Source: Lentzea pudingi
GTDB taxonomy: Bacteria; Actinomycetota; Actinomycetes; Mycobacteriales; Pseudonocardiaceae
Direction of reading: 5' to 3'
Length of the DNA stretch: 64,000 nucleotides
Assembly: GCF_014646255.1 (NCBI RefSeq)
Contig: NZ_BMNC01000005.1
Span: 124,001 to 188,000, forward strand
In this document: piece after piece, positions 33,721-42,160 of the stretch
Position numbering within the stretch: the stretch's first letter is position 1
Layout of the letters: every line of letters starts with the position of its first letter
Position numbers and translations under genes: made by a program
Notes under the pieces: generated by a model
Told to the model about the DNA's origin: nothing
Database searches by the model: none
What the model saw: only the letters and a program-made list of their open reading frames with translations

Positions 33721-34644
33721 ATGGATCTGGTCGTGGGACTCGACGCTGGCGGCACGTCCACCAGGGCACTGGTGCTCGGACTCGACGGCGCCCGCCTGGG
33801 CCAGGGCCTGGCGGGCGGCGCGAACCCCAACTCGCACCCACCCGCCGTGGCCGCCGCCCACATCGGCGAGGCGCTGGCGGAAGCGTTGGACGGCCTCGAC
33901 TCCCGCAGGGTCCGCTCCGGCGTCCTGGGCATGGCGGGGGCCTCCCGGATGACCGACCCTGCCGTCTTGGAGCTCTTCCAAGCAGCCTGGGAACGCGCGG
34001 GGCTGCACTGCCCGATGCGCGTGGTCACCGACTGCGAGGCCGCGTTCGCCACGGGCACGTCCGCCCCCGACGGCACGGTCCTGGTGGCGGGCACCGGTTC
34101 CATCGCGGGCCGCATCACCGCCCACCGCATGGTCGGCCAGTCCGGCGGCTACGGCTGGCTGATCGGTGACGACGGTTCGGCGTTCTGGCTGGGCCGCGAG
34201 GCCGTCCGCGCCACGGTGAAGCTCCTCGACCTGGACGCGCCCCTGGAAGGCCTGGCGACCGCCGTGCTGACCACCGCCGGTGCGCGCAACCGCGGCCAGC
34301 TGATCACCGCGGTCAACTCGCAGCCGCCGATCACGCTCGCCCAGTTCGCGCCCCTGGTGAGTTCCGCCTACCACCACGGCGATCCGGAGGCGCTGGCGAT
34401 CGTGGCCTCCGCCGCCCGCCTGCTCGCCGACACGGCCACCGCCGTGCGCGAACCGTCCGACACGTCACCGATCGTGCTGGTCGGCAGCCTGATCAAGACG
34501 CCCGTCGGCACGCACCTGAAAGAAGAACTGGTCGCGCGGTGCAACGCTCCGGTGATCATGGCGACGGAGGGTGCGGCGGGCGCGGCCTGGCTGGCGGCGG
34601 TCGACGTGCTGGGGCCGGAAGCGCCGAGGCCCAGCAGGTCATGA
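33721..34644 (+). CDS. BadF/BadG-type N-acetylglucosamine kinase-like protein
   Basis: A 307-aa actin-fold sugar kinase. The phosphate-1 loop VVGLDAGGTSTRA, VVTDCEAAFATG, the VAGTGSIAGR phosphate-2 loop and GGYGWLIGDDGSAFWLGR match the GlcNAc kinase branch. It would phosphorylate GlcNAc or glucosamine after import. A CATACT -10-like element lies just before the ATG. It is not part of an obvious operon, and its last 6 bp overlap the convergent LysR gene. Confidence 0.85.
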   Translation: MDLVVGLDAGGTSTRALVLGLDGARLGQGLAGGANPNSHPPAVAAAHIGEALAEALDGLDSRRVRSGVLGMAGASRMTDPAVLELFQAAWERAGLHCPMRVVTDCEAAFATGTSAPDGTVLVAGTGSIAGRITAHRMVGQSGGYGWLIGDDGSAFWLGREAVRATVKLLDLDAPLEGLATAVLTTAGARNRGQLITAVNSQPPITLAQFAPLVSSAYHHGDPEALAIVASAARLLADTATAVREPSDTSPIVLVGSLIKTPVGTHLKEELVARCNAPVIMATEGAAGAAWLAAVDVLGPEAPRPSRS

Positions 34645-35547
34645 CGCCAGCAGCCGGCCCGAGTGCGGCGTCCGCTCGTGGTAGGCGCGCAGCAGGCCGG
34701 CGTGCACGTCGTCCACGTGCTCGGCGGCGTCGGCGTGCCACACCAGCGAGATCCGCCGGTGCAGCGGGTTGCCGATGATCGGCTTGAGCAGCACGCCCGG
34801 CAGTTCGTGACCGGGGAAGAACCCCGCCACGGCACCGGTGGAGCGCACCAGTTCCGCCGCCTGGGCCAGGTCGACACCGAAGTGCGCGCACCGGGGCGTG
34901 AACCCGACGGCCTCGCAGGCGAGTTCGAGGTTCAGCCGTCCGCCGTGGTTCTCGTCCGGCACGACCCACTCCTCTCCGGCGAGCTCGGACAGCAACACCT
35001 CGCTGCGCCCGGACAACCGGTGGCCTGCCGGGACACCGACCAGCATGCGTTCCGTGACGAGGCCACGGAGGCCGACGGTCTTCGGGAACCGCAACGGACG
35101 GCGCGGGAACTCGACCACCAGGGCCAGGTCGAGGTCGCCCGTGCGCACGAGTTCCAGCACGGCGTCACCGCCGCGTTCGATGTGCGTGGTCTGCGGCAGG
35201 CCCGGCAGCACCTCGCGGACCACCCCGACCAGCAACGCCGTCGGTGAGCCGGCGACCCCTCCGAGCCGGATGCCGCAGTCGCCGCGTTCGGCCAGCTTGC
35301 GCGAGGTGACGAGCAGGTCGTCGAACCGTTCGACCAGGTCCTGGGCCCGCAGCACGACGTGGCGGCCCAGCTCGGTCAGTTCGACGCCTTCGGTGCTGCG
35401 CAGGAACAACGGGCCGCCGAGACTCGCCTCGATCCGCCTCACCTGGGTGGTGAGCCCGGCCTGGGCGATCTTCATCTGAGAGGCGGCGCGGCTGATGCTG
35501 CCCGCCCGCGCCACGGTCAGCACCACGTGCAGATGCCTCAGCTCCAT
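34639..35547 (-). CDS. LysR-family regulator, divergent to the aminohydroxybenzoate cluster
   Basis: About 302 aa. The N-terminal wHTH (ELRHLHVVLTVARAGSISRA, KIAQAGLTTQVRRIEASLGG) precedes a periplasmic-binding-like effector domain. The start is the ATG at 35547, or a GTG two codons earlier. A near-perfect LysR-type palindrome sits in the gap to the griI-like gene, so it is the probable regulator of that cluster. No effector can be deduced. Confidence 0.86.
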   Translation of the reverse strand: MELRHLHVVLTVARAGSISRAASQMKIAQAGLTTQVRRIEASLGGPLFLRSTEGVELTELGRHVVLRAQDLVERFDDLLVTSRKLAERGDCGIRLGGVAGSPTALLVGVVREVLPGLPQTTHIERGGDAVLELVRTGDLDLALVVEFPRRPLRFPKTVGLRGLVTERMLVGVPAGHRLSGRSEVLLSELAGEEWVVPDENHGGRLNLELACEAVGFTPRCAHFGVDLAQAAELVRSTGAVAGFFPGHELPGVLLKPIIGNPLHRRISLVWHADAAEHVDDVHAGLLRAYHERTPHSGRLLAS

Positions 35548-35652
35548 TCGCACCGAGGAAGCCTAAAGCAGTTGTTTGGCAACGAACACGGCCACGCGGG
35601 TGTCACCAGATCACGCTCTGTCGCCGTAGCAAGGGTGATTGCTCTGTCCGGC

Positions 35653-35672
35653 CGATAACTCCGCAGTTATCG
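35653..35672. promoter_or_regulatory. LysR-type operator before the griI-like gene
   Basis: CGATAACT and AGTTATCG are perfect 8-bp inverted arms around CCGC. The ATAAC-N6-GTTAT core is the classic T-N11-A LysR motif. It lies 100 bp before the biosynthetic gene and 106 bp before the LysR start. Confidence 0.65.
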
Positions 35673-35752
35673 ACAGCTCACACCTGCCGCTGCGCGCTCG
35701 GGCTGCCCCAGGCTCCTGTTGACCACCAAACGACCGCAGGGGTGTGAGCGCC

Positions 35753-36547
35753 ATGAGGAAAGCGTTGCGGCTGCGACGCCTTTCCCGTCCGCACGACGAC
35801 AGGTACCTCTTCGTGCCGTTGGACCACAGCGTGTCGGACGGACCGGTGGTGCCGCGGGACCGGTGGAACGAGCTCATCCGCGCCGTCGTGCAGGGCGGCG
35901 CCGATGCCGTCATCGTCCACAAAGGACGAGTGCGCACCATCGACCCGTTGGTGCTGGGCGGATGCGCGTTGATCGTGCACCTCAGCGCCGGCACCGCGCA
36001 CATGGCCGATGCCAACGCCAAGGTGATCGTCGGCGAGGTCGACGAGGCGTTGCGGCTCGGCGCCGACGCGGTGAGCGTGCACGTCAACATCGGCTCCGAC
36101 ACGGAAGCGCGCCAGCTCACCGACCTCGGCAGGGTCGCGGCGGCGTGCGACTCGTGGAACGTCCCGTTGGTCGTGATGGCCTACGCACGCGGGCCACGTG
36201 TCGGCGACCCTCGCGACCCCGCTCTCCTCGCGCACGTCGTCAACATCGCGGCGGACCTGGGCGCGGACATCGTCAAGACGAACCTCGCGCACCCGGCCGA
36301 GGACACGGCCGACGTGGTGGAGAGCTGCCCGATTCCCGTGATCGTCGCGGGCGGCCCGGCCTCCGCGCACAGCCTCGCCGGACACGCCCGCGTCGCGATG
36401 GCCGCGGGCTGTGCGGGCCTCGCCGTGGGACGACGGGTCTTCACCTCACCGGCACCGATGCCGCTGGTGGCGGAACTGGCGTCGATCGTCCACGCGCCCA
36501 CCGACGCAAGTCTCATCCATGCACTGACAGCTTTGGAGAACCGGTGA
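35753..36547 (+). CDS. GriI-like 2-amino-4,5-dihydroxy-6-oxoheptanoate-7-phosphate synthase (aldolase)
   Basis: A 264-aa DhnA/FbaB-type class I aldolase. YLFVPLDHSVSDGP, AVIVHKGRV, DADAVSVHVNIGS-type AVSVHVNIGS, DIVKTNLA (Schiff-base Lys) and VIVAGGP fit the archaeal AroA'/GriI group. GriI joins aspartate semialdehyde with dihydroxyacetone phosphate, the first step of 3-amino-4-hydroxybenzoate synthesis. The ATG at 35753 has AGGGG 10 nt upstream; an in-frame GTG three codons earlier is too close to it. It is coupled to the next gene by GTGA. Confidence 0.85.
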   Translation: MRKALRLRRLSRPHDDRYLFVPLDHSVSDGPVVPRDRWNELIRAVVQGGADAVIVHKGRVRTIDPLVLGGCALIVHLSAGTAHMADANAKVIVGEVDEALRLGADAVSVHVNIGSDTEARQLTDLGRVAAACDSWNVPLVVMAYARGPRVGDPRDPALLAHVVNIAADLGADIVKTNLAHPAEDTADVVESCPIPVIVAGGPASAHSLAGHARVAMAAGCAGLAVGRRVFTSPAPMPLVAELASIVHAPTDASLIHALTALENR

Positions 36548-37608
36548 AGTTCGCCTGGATCGACCTCAGAACCGTCGCCGAGGAGCACCGGACCGCGGTG
36601 ATCGACGCGGCCGTGCACAGCCGCGTCGCCGGAGTCGTCGCGGACGATCCCGCACTGCTGGACGGCCTGCCCCCGACGATCACCCGAGTGCTGCTGGTCT
36701 CCGAGCCGACCGACAGCCCCCATCTGGTGATCACGCCGGTGGACGACCTCGACCGGTTGCCTTCCGGCTCCGCTTTCGTGACGGTCAGCGACGACCGCAC
36801 GCTCAAACTCGCCTGTGCCGCAGCACAACGGCTCGACCACACCGTCGTCGCGTTCACCGACCCGACGAAGATCCCCCTCGAGATCGTGATCGCGGCCGCG
36901 GACGGCGCACCGGGCAAGCTGATCACCGTCGTCTCCGACCTCGTCGAGGCCGCGATCGTCCTGGAGTGCCTGGAACACGGCTCGGACGGTGTGTTGCTCG
37001 CACCCTCCGATGCTTCGGACGTGTTCCAGCTGGCCCGCCTGCTGGAAGCGGCCTCTCCGCCGTTGGAACTGACCACCTTGACCGTCGAGTCGCTGACCCA
37101 CAACGGCCTCGGCGACCGCGTCTGCGTCGACACCGCCTCGCACTTCCGCGAGGACGAAGGCATCCTCGTCGGCTCGTTCTCCTCGGGCTTCATCCTCTGC
37201 TGCAGCGAGACGCATCCGTTGCCATACATGCCGACCCGCCCGTTCCGGGTCAACGCGGGCGCACTGCACTCGTACGTGCTGGGCCCGGCGAACCGCACCA
37301 ACTACCTGTCCGAACTGCGCTCCGGCAGCAAGGTCCTGGCCGTGGACTCCGAGGGACGCACCCGCGAGATCACCGTGGGCAGGGCGAAACTCGAGTCCCG
37401 CCCGATGCTCACCATCACCGCACGATCGCCGGAAGGCGTCGTGGTCGACCTGATGGTCCAGGACGACTGGCACGTCCGCGTCCTGGGCCCGGGCGGCAAG
37501 GTGCTGAACGTGACGGAGCTCCGCCCCGGCGACCAGTTGCTCGGGTACGTCACGTCCGAGCAACGGCACGTGGGCCTGCCGATCGGCGAGTTCTGCAAGG
37601 AGTCCTGA
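36544..37608 (+). CDS. GriH-like 3-dehydroquinate synthase II family enzyme
   Basis: A 354-aa protein of the DHQ synthase II (AroB')/GriH family. KFAWIDLRTVAEE, the DGVLLAPSDASDV segment, the GILVGSFSSGFILCCSETHP block, PYMPTRPFRVNAGALHSYV and a C-terminal GDWHVRVLG-like region match. GriH converts the C7 aldol product to 3-amino-4-hydroxybenzoate; archaeal relatives make dehydroquinate. Pairing with the GriI-like aldolase in a bacterium that should have a normal shikimate route favours the aromatic amine product. It starts with GTG. Confidence 0.87.
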   Translation: MKFAWIDLRTVAEEHRTAVIDAAVHSRVAGVVADDPALLDGLPPTITRVLLVSEPTDSPHLVITPVDDLDRLPSGSAFVTVSDDRTLKLACAAAQRLDHTVVAFTDPTKIPLEIVIAAADGAPGKLITVVSDLVEAAIVLECLEHGSDGVLLAPSDASDVFQLARLLEAASPPLELTTLTVESLTHNGLGDRVCVDTASHFREDEGILVGSFSSGFILCCSETHPLPYMPTRPFRVNAGALHSYVLGPANRTNYLSELRSGSKVLAVDSEGRTREITVGRAKLESRPMLTITARSPEGVVVDLMVQDDWHVRVLGPGGKVLNVTELRPGDQLLGYVTSEQRHVGLPIGEFCKES

Positions 37609-37609
37609 C

Positions 37610-38992
37610 ATGCGCGCGTTCATCACCGGCCTCCTGCACCGCCACGGCGACGAGGTGCCGATCTTCAGCCACCGCAACACAGTCACGCACGGCCTACTCC
37701 GCGCCGACGTGGCGGCGCACGCCCTTCGTTTCGCCGCAGTGGGAATCGGCGACGGCAGCACCGTCGCCGTCCAGGTGCCGCCGAGCTTCAGCCACCTCGA
37801 AGCCGTGCTCGCGTTGTGGAGCCTCGGCGCCCAGGTCATCTCGATCGACCACCGCCTGACGCCGTCCGAGGCCCACGTCCTGCACTCGTTGACCCGCCCG
37901 GAGTTCCTCGTGCACCCCAGCGGCGAGGTCGCTCCCGGCTTCCAGGAGCGCTACGGCCTCGTGGCTTCTCCTGTGGACGGCCTCCCCGCAGCCACCCCGC
38001 ACCGCCTGGTGCAGTTCAGCTCCGGCTCGACCGGCCGCCCGAAGGTGATCGGCCGCACCACCCAGTCGCTGGTCGACGAGGTAGCCCGCTTCTCCGCCTC
38101 CGCAGGTATGCCACACCACGGCGAACGCCTGCTGCTCCTCAACTCCCCGGCCCACAGCTTCGGTCTGATCGGCGGCCTGCTGCACTCCCTCGCGGCAGCC
38201 GTGCACCTGGTGTTCGCCGCAAGCCCTGCGGCGTCAGACGTCCTGCACCAGGCACGTGTTCACAAGGTCGACTTCATCACCGGCCTCCCGTTCCACTTCG
38301 ACCTGCTGGCCTCCTCCCCCGACCGCTCCGCGCTGAGCACCGTGCGGGGCGCGTTCGCCGGCGGCGAGCTCATGCTGCAGGACGTGGCCTCCCGATTCCT
38401 CGACGTGTACGGCTTCCCGGTGGGCGAATGCTTCGGCACCACCGAAACCGGCGCGCTGACCATGGCCGTCTCAGGCACCCTGCGCCCGTCCGTAGGTCGG
38501 CCGATGCCCGGCATCACAGCCCGAGTGCGGGACGGCCTGGTCGAGGTGGCGCTGCCCTGGTCGCCCTACCTGTACGCGAACGACCCGGCACGCTTCTCCG
38601 GCGGCTGGTTCCGCACCGGCGACCGAGGTGAGTTCACGACCGACGGCGAACTGCGCCTGCTGGGCCGCGCCGACTCGCTGGTCGTGGTGCGCGGCAACAA
38701 GGTGGACCTGACCGAGGTCGAACAAGTCCTACGTGGACACCCGCACGTCACCGAGGCGGTGGCCGTGGGCCCGGAGATCCGAGCCTACGTGGGAACTCCG
38801 AGCGACACGCTCACCGCGCAGGCGTTGTCGCAGTGGTGCGCCGAAAGACTCGCGGAGTTCAAGCTCCCCCAACACATCCACGTGATGGACACGCTTCCCC
38901 GTACCCCGACCGGGAAGATCATCCGAAACATGGAGCCGCTCCACGCGTCCTACCTTCAGGCACATTCGGCCGGAAACATTGGCGAGGAATGA
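37610..38992 (+). CDS. AMP-dependent synthetase/ligase (aryl acid-activating)
   Basis: A 460-aa ANL-family adenylating enzyme, somewhat short. The P-loop QFSSGSTGRPKVIGRT, the FGTTETGALT core motif, the GWFRTGDRGEF hinge region and RTPTGKIIRN with the catalytic lysine are present. It starts 1 bp after the GriH-like stop, so it probably activates 3-amino-4-hydroxybenzoate. Comparable ligases turn this acid into an amide or load it on a carrier. No carrier protein or other tailoring gene is nearby. Confidence 0.88.
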   Translation: MRAFITGLLHRHGDEVPIFSHRNTVTHGLLRADVAAHALRFAAVGIGDGSTVAVQVPPSFSHLEAVLALWSLGAQVISIDHRLTPSEAHVLHSLTRPEFLVHPSGEVAPGFQERYGLVASPVDGLPAATPHRLVQFSSGSTGRPKVIGRTTQSLVDEVARFSASAGMPHHGERLLLLNSPAHSFGLIGGLLHSLAAAVHLVFAASPAASDVLHQARVHKVDFITGLPFHFDLLASSPDRSALSTVRGAFAGGELMLQDVASRFLDVYGFPVGECFGTTETGALTMAVSGTLRPSVGRPMPGITARVRDGLVEVALPWSPYLYANDPARFSGGWFRTGDRGEFTTDGELRLLGRADSLVVVRGNKVDLTEVEQVLRGHPHVTEAVAVGPEIRAYVGTPSDTLTAQALSQWCAERLAEFKLPQHIHVMDTLPRTPTGKIIRNMEPLHASYLQAHSAGNIGEE

Positions 38993-39016
38993 CCTGCCAG
39001 GCCTAGCTTTCCCTTC

Positions 39017-39853
39017 ATGCCCAAAAGATCGTCCAGCGTGGTGGGCCGGGAGTTCGGTGGCAGCGTCCGCGCCATCATCGCGAGGACCGGCCACACCCAC
39101 CGCAGGCTCGCCGAACTGCTCGGCTGGCAGGAAGCCAAGATCTCGGACATGACGCTCGGCAAAGGCGGCGTGACCGAGCAGGACGTCATCCTCCTGCTCG
39201 GCTACTGCCAGGCCACGGTCGAGGAACGAGAACACCTGCTGGCGTTGTTCAGCGAGTCGGGCAACGCCTGGCTGCGGATGCCGAAAGACGTCGTACCGGA
39301 CCAGGTACGCACGCTGATCGAGCACGAGCAGGACGCTGATGAGGTCACCACCTGGTCGATGATCCTCGTGCCCGGCCTGGTGCAGACGCCCGAATACGGT
39401 TACGTCGTCACCGCGAGCTCGCCGGTGATCGACGCCGAGGACGTCCCTGCGGTCGCCGCCGCCAGGGCGGCCCGCGCGGACATCCTCGAACCCGGCCGGA
39501 AGTTCGTCTTCCTCGTGCACGAACAGGCGCTCGAACTCCAGGTCGGCAGCATCGAGGTGTGGCGCGAACAACTGGCCCACCTGCTCAGGATGTCGGTGCG
39601 GAAGTACATCAGCATCCGGATCGTTCCCCGGTCGGCAGGCGTGCACGCGGGCACCTGCGGTGACTTCTGCCTGATGAAGTTCCCGAAGTACCCACCGGTG
39701 GTCTACGCGGACAGCGTCAACTACTGCCTCTTCTTCGACGATCCGGAGACCATCAAGATCCACGAGGACATCCTGTCGGCGCTCGCGGCCGTAGCCCTGA
39801 GTGAGGAAGAATCGAGGGCGGTGATCGACAACATCTTGGAGGGCCTCCAATGA
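39017..39853 (+). CDS. XRE-family helix-turn-helix protein with DUF5753
   Basis: A 278-aa regulator common in actinobacteria. The HTH (IIARTGHTHRRLAELLGWQE) is followed by the DUF5753 region starting VTTWSMILVPGLVQTPEY. Such genes are nearly always paired with a DUF397 gene, as here (ATGA overlap). They resemble BldB/WhiJ-type developmental regulators; the target is unknown. Confidence 0.9.
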   Translation: MPKRSSSVVGREFGGSVRAIIARTGHTHRRLAELLGWQEAKISDMTLGKGGVTEQDVILLLGYCQATVEEREHLLALFSESGNAWLRMPKDVVPDQVRTLIEHEQDADEVTTWSMILVPGLVQTPEYGYVVTASSPVIDAEDVPAVAAARAARADILEPGRKFVFLVHEQALELQVGSIEVWREQLAHLLRMSVRKYISIRIVPRSAGVHAGTCGDFCLMKFPKYPPVVYADSVNYCLFFDDPETIKIHEDILSALAAVALSEEESRAVIDNILEGLQ

Positions 39854-40023
39854 CCGCCTGGCGCAAGAGCAGCTACAGCGGGAGCAGCAACAACTGCGTC
39901 GAGGTCGGCCACGGCGTGGGCCTCCGCGACAGCAAGTCGCCCGCCACCCACCTCCCGCTCTCCGCCGACGCCTGGTCAGCGTTCCTGCGCCACCTCCCCC
40001 GTTTCCCCAGCGCAGCGCAGTAA
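39850..40023 (+). CDS. DUF397 protein, partner of the XRE regulator
   Basis: A 57-aa protein with the hallmark MTAWRKSSYSGSSNNCVEV opening, GVGLRDSKSP, and the terminal W-SAFL helix. The ATG overlaps the XRE stop. DUF397 proteins act with their XRE partner, possibly as antagonist. It is too short for most ORF cut-offs, but the family match is unmistakable. Confidence 0.92.
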   Translation: MTAWRKSSYSGSSNNCVEVGHGVGLRDSKSPATHLPLSADAWSAFLRHLPRFPSAAQ

Positions 40024-40065
40024 CCCTCGGTAGCGTCCCTTTCACGCACGTGCAAGGGGGGCCAC

Positions 40066-40581
40066 ATGACCGATCCGAACCAGCTCGTCGAGGACTACGA
40101 ACAGCGCACCGCCGCACTCCTCGAACAGGCCGAAGAGGCCAAGTCCCGAATCGCGAACCTGACCGGCGCCGCCACCAGCACGGACGGCGCCGTGACGGTG
40201 AGCGTCAGTGCAGGGGGAGCGCTGCTCAGCCTGTCGTTCGGCACCAAGACCGACGACATGCCCAAAGACCGCCTGGCCGCACTCGTGATGTCGACGGCGA
40301 AACGCGCCCAAGCCCAGGCCGTGGGCCAAATCTCCACGATCATGGCGCCACTGATCGGCGACAACAGCGAGGCCATGCAGTTCGTCCAGTCCCAGATCCC
40401 ACCGATCGACGTCCCGGACGAACCGGAACCCGCAGCACCGCACCAGTTCGTGGTGAACGAGGAACAGCAGGACGCGGCCGCGTCCCAGCCGCCCGCACCT
40501 CGCCCGGCCCGCCGTCCCGTCGAGGACGACGATACCGACTACGACCAGCGCAGCCTCTTCAAGAAGGAAGGTGGCTGGTGA
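40066..40581 (+). CDS. YbaB/EbfC-like protein of a type VII-type locus
   Basis: A 171-aa protein. An N-terminal coiled coil (LVEDYEQRTAALLEQAEEAK) leads to a YbaB-like beta sheet (VTVSVSAGGALLSLSFGT), then a disordered acidic/proline tail with a QRSLFKKEGGW end. YbaB-like proteins commonly precede WXG100 genes in actinobacteria. AGGGGGG gives a strong ribosome site. The stop overlaps the next start (TGATG). Its molecular role is not known. Confidence 0.75.
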   Translation: MTDPNQLVEDYEQRTAALLEQAEEAKSRIANLTGAATSTDGAVTVSVSAGGALLSLSFGTKTDDMPKDRLAALVMSTAKRAQAQAVGQISTIMAPLIGDNSEAMQFVQSQIPPIDVPDEPEPAAPHQFVVNEEQQDAAASQPPAPRPARRPVEDDDTDYDQRSLFKKEGGW

Positions 40582-40907
40582 TGACGGGCTTCCAGGTGGA
40601 CCTCAAGGTCCTGGAGGCCCACGAGCGAGAGCTCAAAGCTCTCCTCGCGGGCCTGCCCTCCGCCGCCGATGCCGGCGCTGACTACGTCGGCAACCCGCAG
40701 GCCTGGGGCATCGTGGGCATGTTCTTCGCCCAGGTCATGGAGCGGTGGACCAACGACGCACGCGAGTACGTCGACACGGTGAAGGCCGCAGGTGACGACG
40801 TGGTCGAGCGGTTCGCCGACATGCGCCAGACCTACGCCGAGAGCGACGAGGCGATGGCGGAGTCCTTCAAGAAGCTCCGCCAGGGCCTGGACGAGGTACA
40901 GCCGTGA
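40581..40907 (+). CDS. WXG100-like small helical protein
   Basis: A 108-aa predominantly helical protein beginning FQVDLKVLEAHEREL and ending in a long helix (FADMRQTYAESDEAMAESFK). A central WGIVG turn substitutes for the WXG motif. Length, fold type and position fit the ESAT-6/WXG100 superfamily of type VII substrates or chaperones. It overlaps both neighbours, so the four genes are one translational unit. Confidence 0.72.
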   Translation: MTGFQVDLKVLEAHERELKALLAGLPSAADAGADYVGNPQAWGIVGMFFAQVMERWTNDAREYVDTVKAAGDDVVERFADMRQTYAESDEAMAESFKKLRQGLDEVQP

Positions 40908-42160
40908 GTGAGGAACCGCAGAACCCTCTCAACGCCACCGAGGGGTTCGACCCTGCGAGCATGGCTGGGCCATCGAACTTCGACAGCCCCACACAGGCCT
41001 GGGACGCGGCGGGCATCTTCAGCAGTTCCGCCAACCTCATCTACGACGGCGTCAAGGGCGACTGGGGCGCCATGGCGGGCGACGCGGCGGCGTTCGGCAT
41101 GGACCTGCTCGGCTTCGTGACGAACCCGATGGGCAGCCTGCTCTCCGCAGGCATCGGCTGGCTGATCGAACACATCGGGTTCCTGAAGGAGGGTCTCGAC
41201 TTCCTCGCGGGCGACCCCGACGCGGTGAACGCGATGGCGCTGACGTGGAGCAACATCGCCAAGCGCATGCAGGAGACGGCCGACAAGTACATGAGCACTC
41301 TCGACGCGCTGAGCCAGTCGCAAGGCGCCGCGGTCGACGGCTACCGCAAGGCCGTGCAGGACTTCTCCAACGTGGTGGCGGGTGGTGCCGGGCACGCCAC
41401 TTCGGCGGCATCGGCCATGACGGTCGCAGCCTCGGCGGTCGGCGTCGTCAGAGGTGCCGTCCGCGACGCTATCGCGAGCTTCGTCTCCAACGCGATCATC
41501 AAGTTCGCGGCAGCCAGTGCCCTGACCCCGATCACCTTCGGTGCCTCGCAGGCGGCGTTCATCGCGGACACCGTCGTCCAGGGCACGATCACCGCCGGCA
41601 AGAACGCCAAGAAGATCAGCAAGGTCGTCAAGCAACTGGAGAAGGTGGCCGACGACGCGAAGAGGTCGCGCGACACGATCAAGGGCACGACCCGCAACCT
41701 CGACGGTGCCGTCAAGAAGTACAACCAGGACGCCGTCAAGCAGTCGCAACAAGCCCTCCACATGGCGAAGAAGGCTCAGGCGGGCAAGCTCGACGCCGGC
41801 GACGTGGACAAGTTGAAGGAGATCGGCAAGCGCGGAGACCAGCTGGACAAGGACTACAGCAAGGTCAAAGCGGACCTGGGCGACAACGTCAACCGCAACC
41901 TCCGTGACAGCCTGGGCATCGGCGACCGGCGCCTCGACCACGCGAACGACGTGCTCGACGGCGGGTGGACCCCCAAGTTCAGGGGCAAGGAGTATCCCGA
42001 GGTCTCCTTGCCGCTCGCTCCGAAGATCCTCGGCAACGCCATGGCCCAGGAGTGGAGCGACCAGTCCCACCGAGAGGCCGACGCGCAGGTGAAACAGAAC
42101 GCGCGGAACCAGGAGTGGCGCGAGTACTGGGAGAAGCAGCGAATGGCGGGCGAGCTGTGA
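40904..42160 (+). CDS. Large WXG-type putative secretion substrate, unknown function
   Basis: A 418-aa protein of unknown function. The N-terminal 70 residues are soluble; a hydrophobic Gly/Ala region (GMDLLGFVTNPMGSLLSAGI) precedes a WXG-like helical hairpin (VNAMALTWSNIAKRMQETAD). A second hydrophobic stretch around residues 175-225 and a long Lys/Asp-rich coiled region follow, ending in a Trp-rich segment. The architecture resembles PPE- or LXG-like type VII effectors. No toxin fold is recognised in the C-terminus. It starts GTG in overlap. Confidence 0.65.
   Translation: MSEEPQNPLNATEGFDPASMAGPSNFDSPTQAWDAAGIFSSSANLIYDGVKGDWGAMAGDAAAFGMDLLGFVTNPMGSLLSAGIGWLIEHIGFLKEGLDFLAGDPDAVNAMALTWSNIAKRMQETADKYMSTLDALSQSQGAAVDGYRKAVQDFSNVVAGGAGHATSAASAMTVAASAVGVVRGAVRDAIASFVSNAIIKFAAASALTPITFGASQAAFIADTVVQGTITAGKNAKKISKVVKQLEKVADDAKRSRDTIKGTTRNLDGAVKKYNQDAVKQSQQALHMAKKAQAGKLDAGDVDKLKEIGKRGDQLDKDYSKVKADLGDNVNRNLRDSLGIGDRRLDHANDVLDGGWTPKFRGKEYPEVSLPLAPKILGNAMAQEWSDQSHREADAQVKQNARNQEWREYWEKQRMAGEL

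Noticed and set aside
40904..42160. Polymorphic-toxin interpretation of the 418-aa protein with the next gene as immunity protein
   Set aside because: No nuclease, deaminase or other toxin motif is visible in the C-terminus, so only the WXG-type context is kept.
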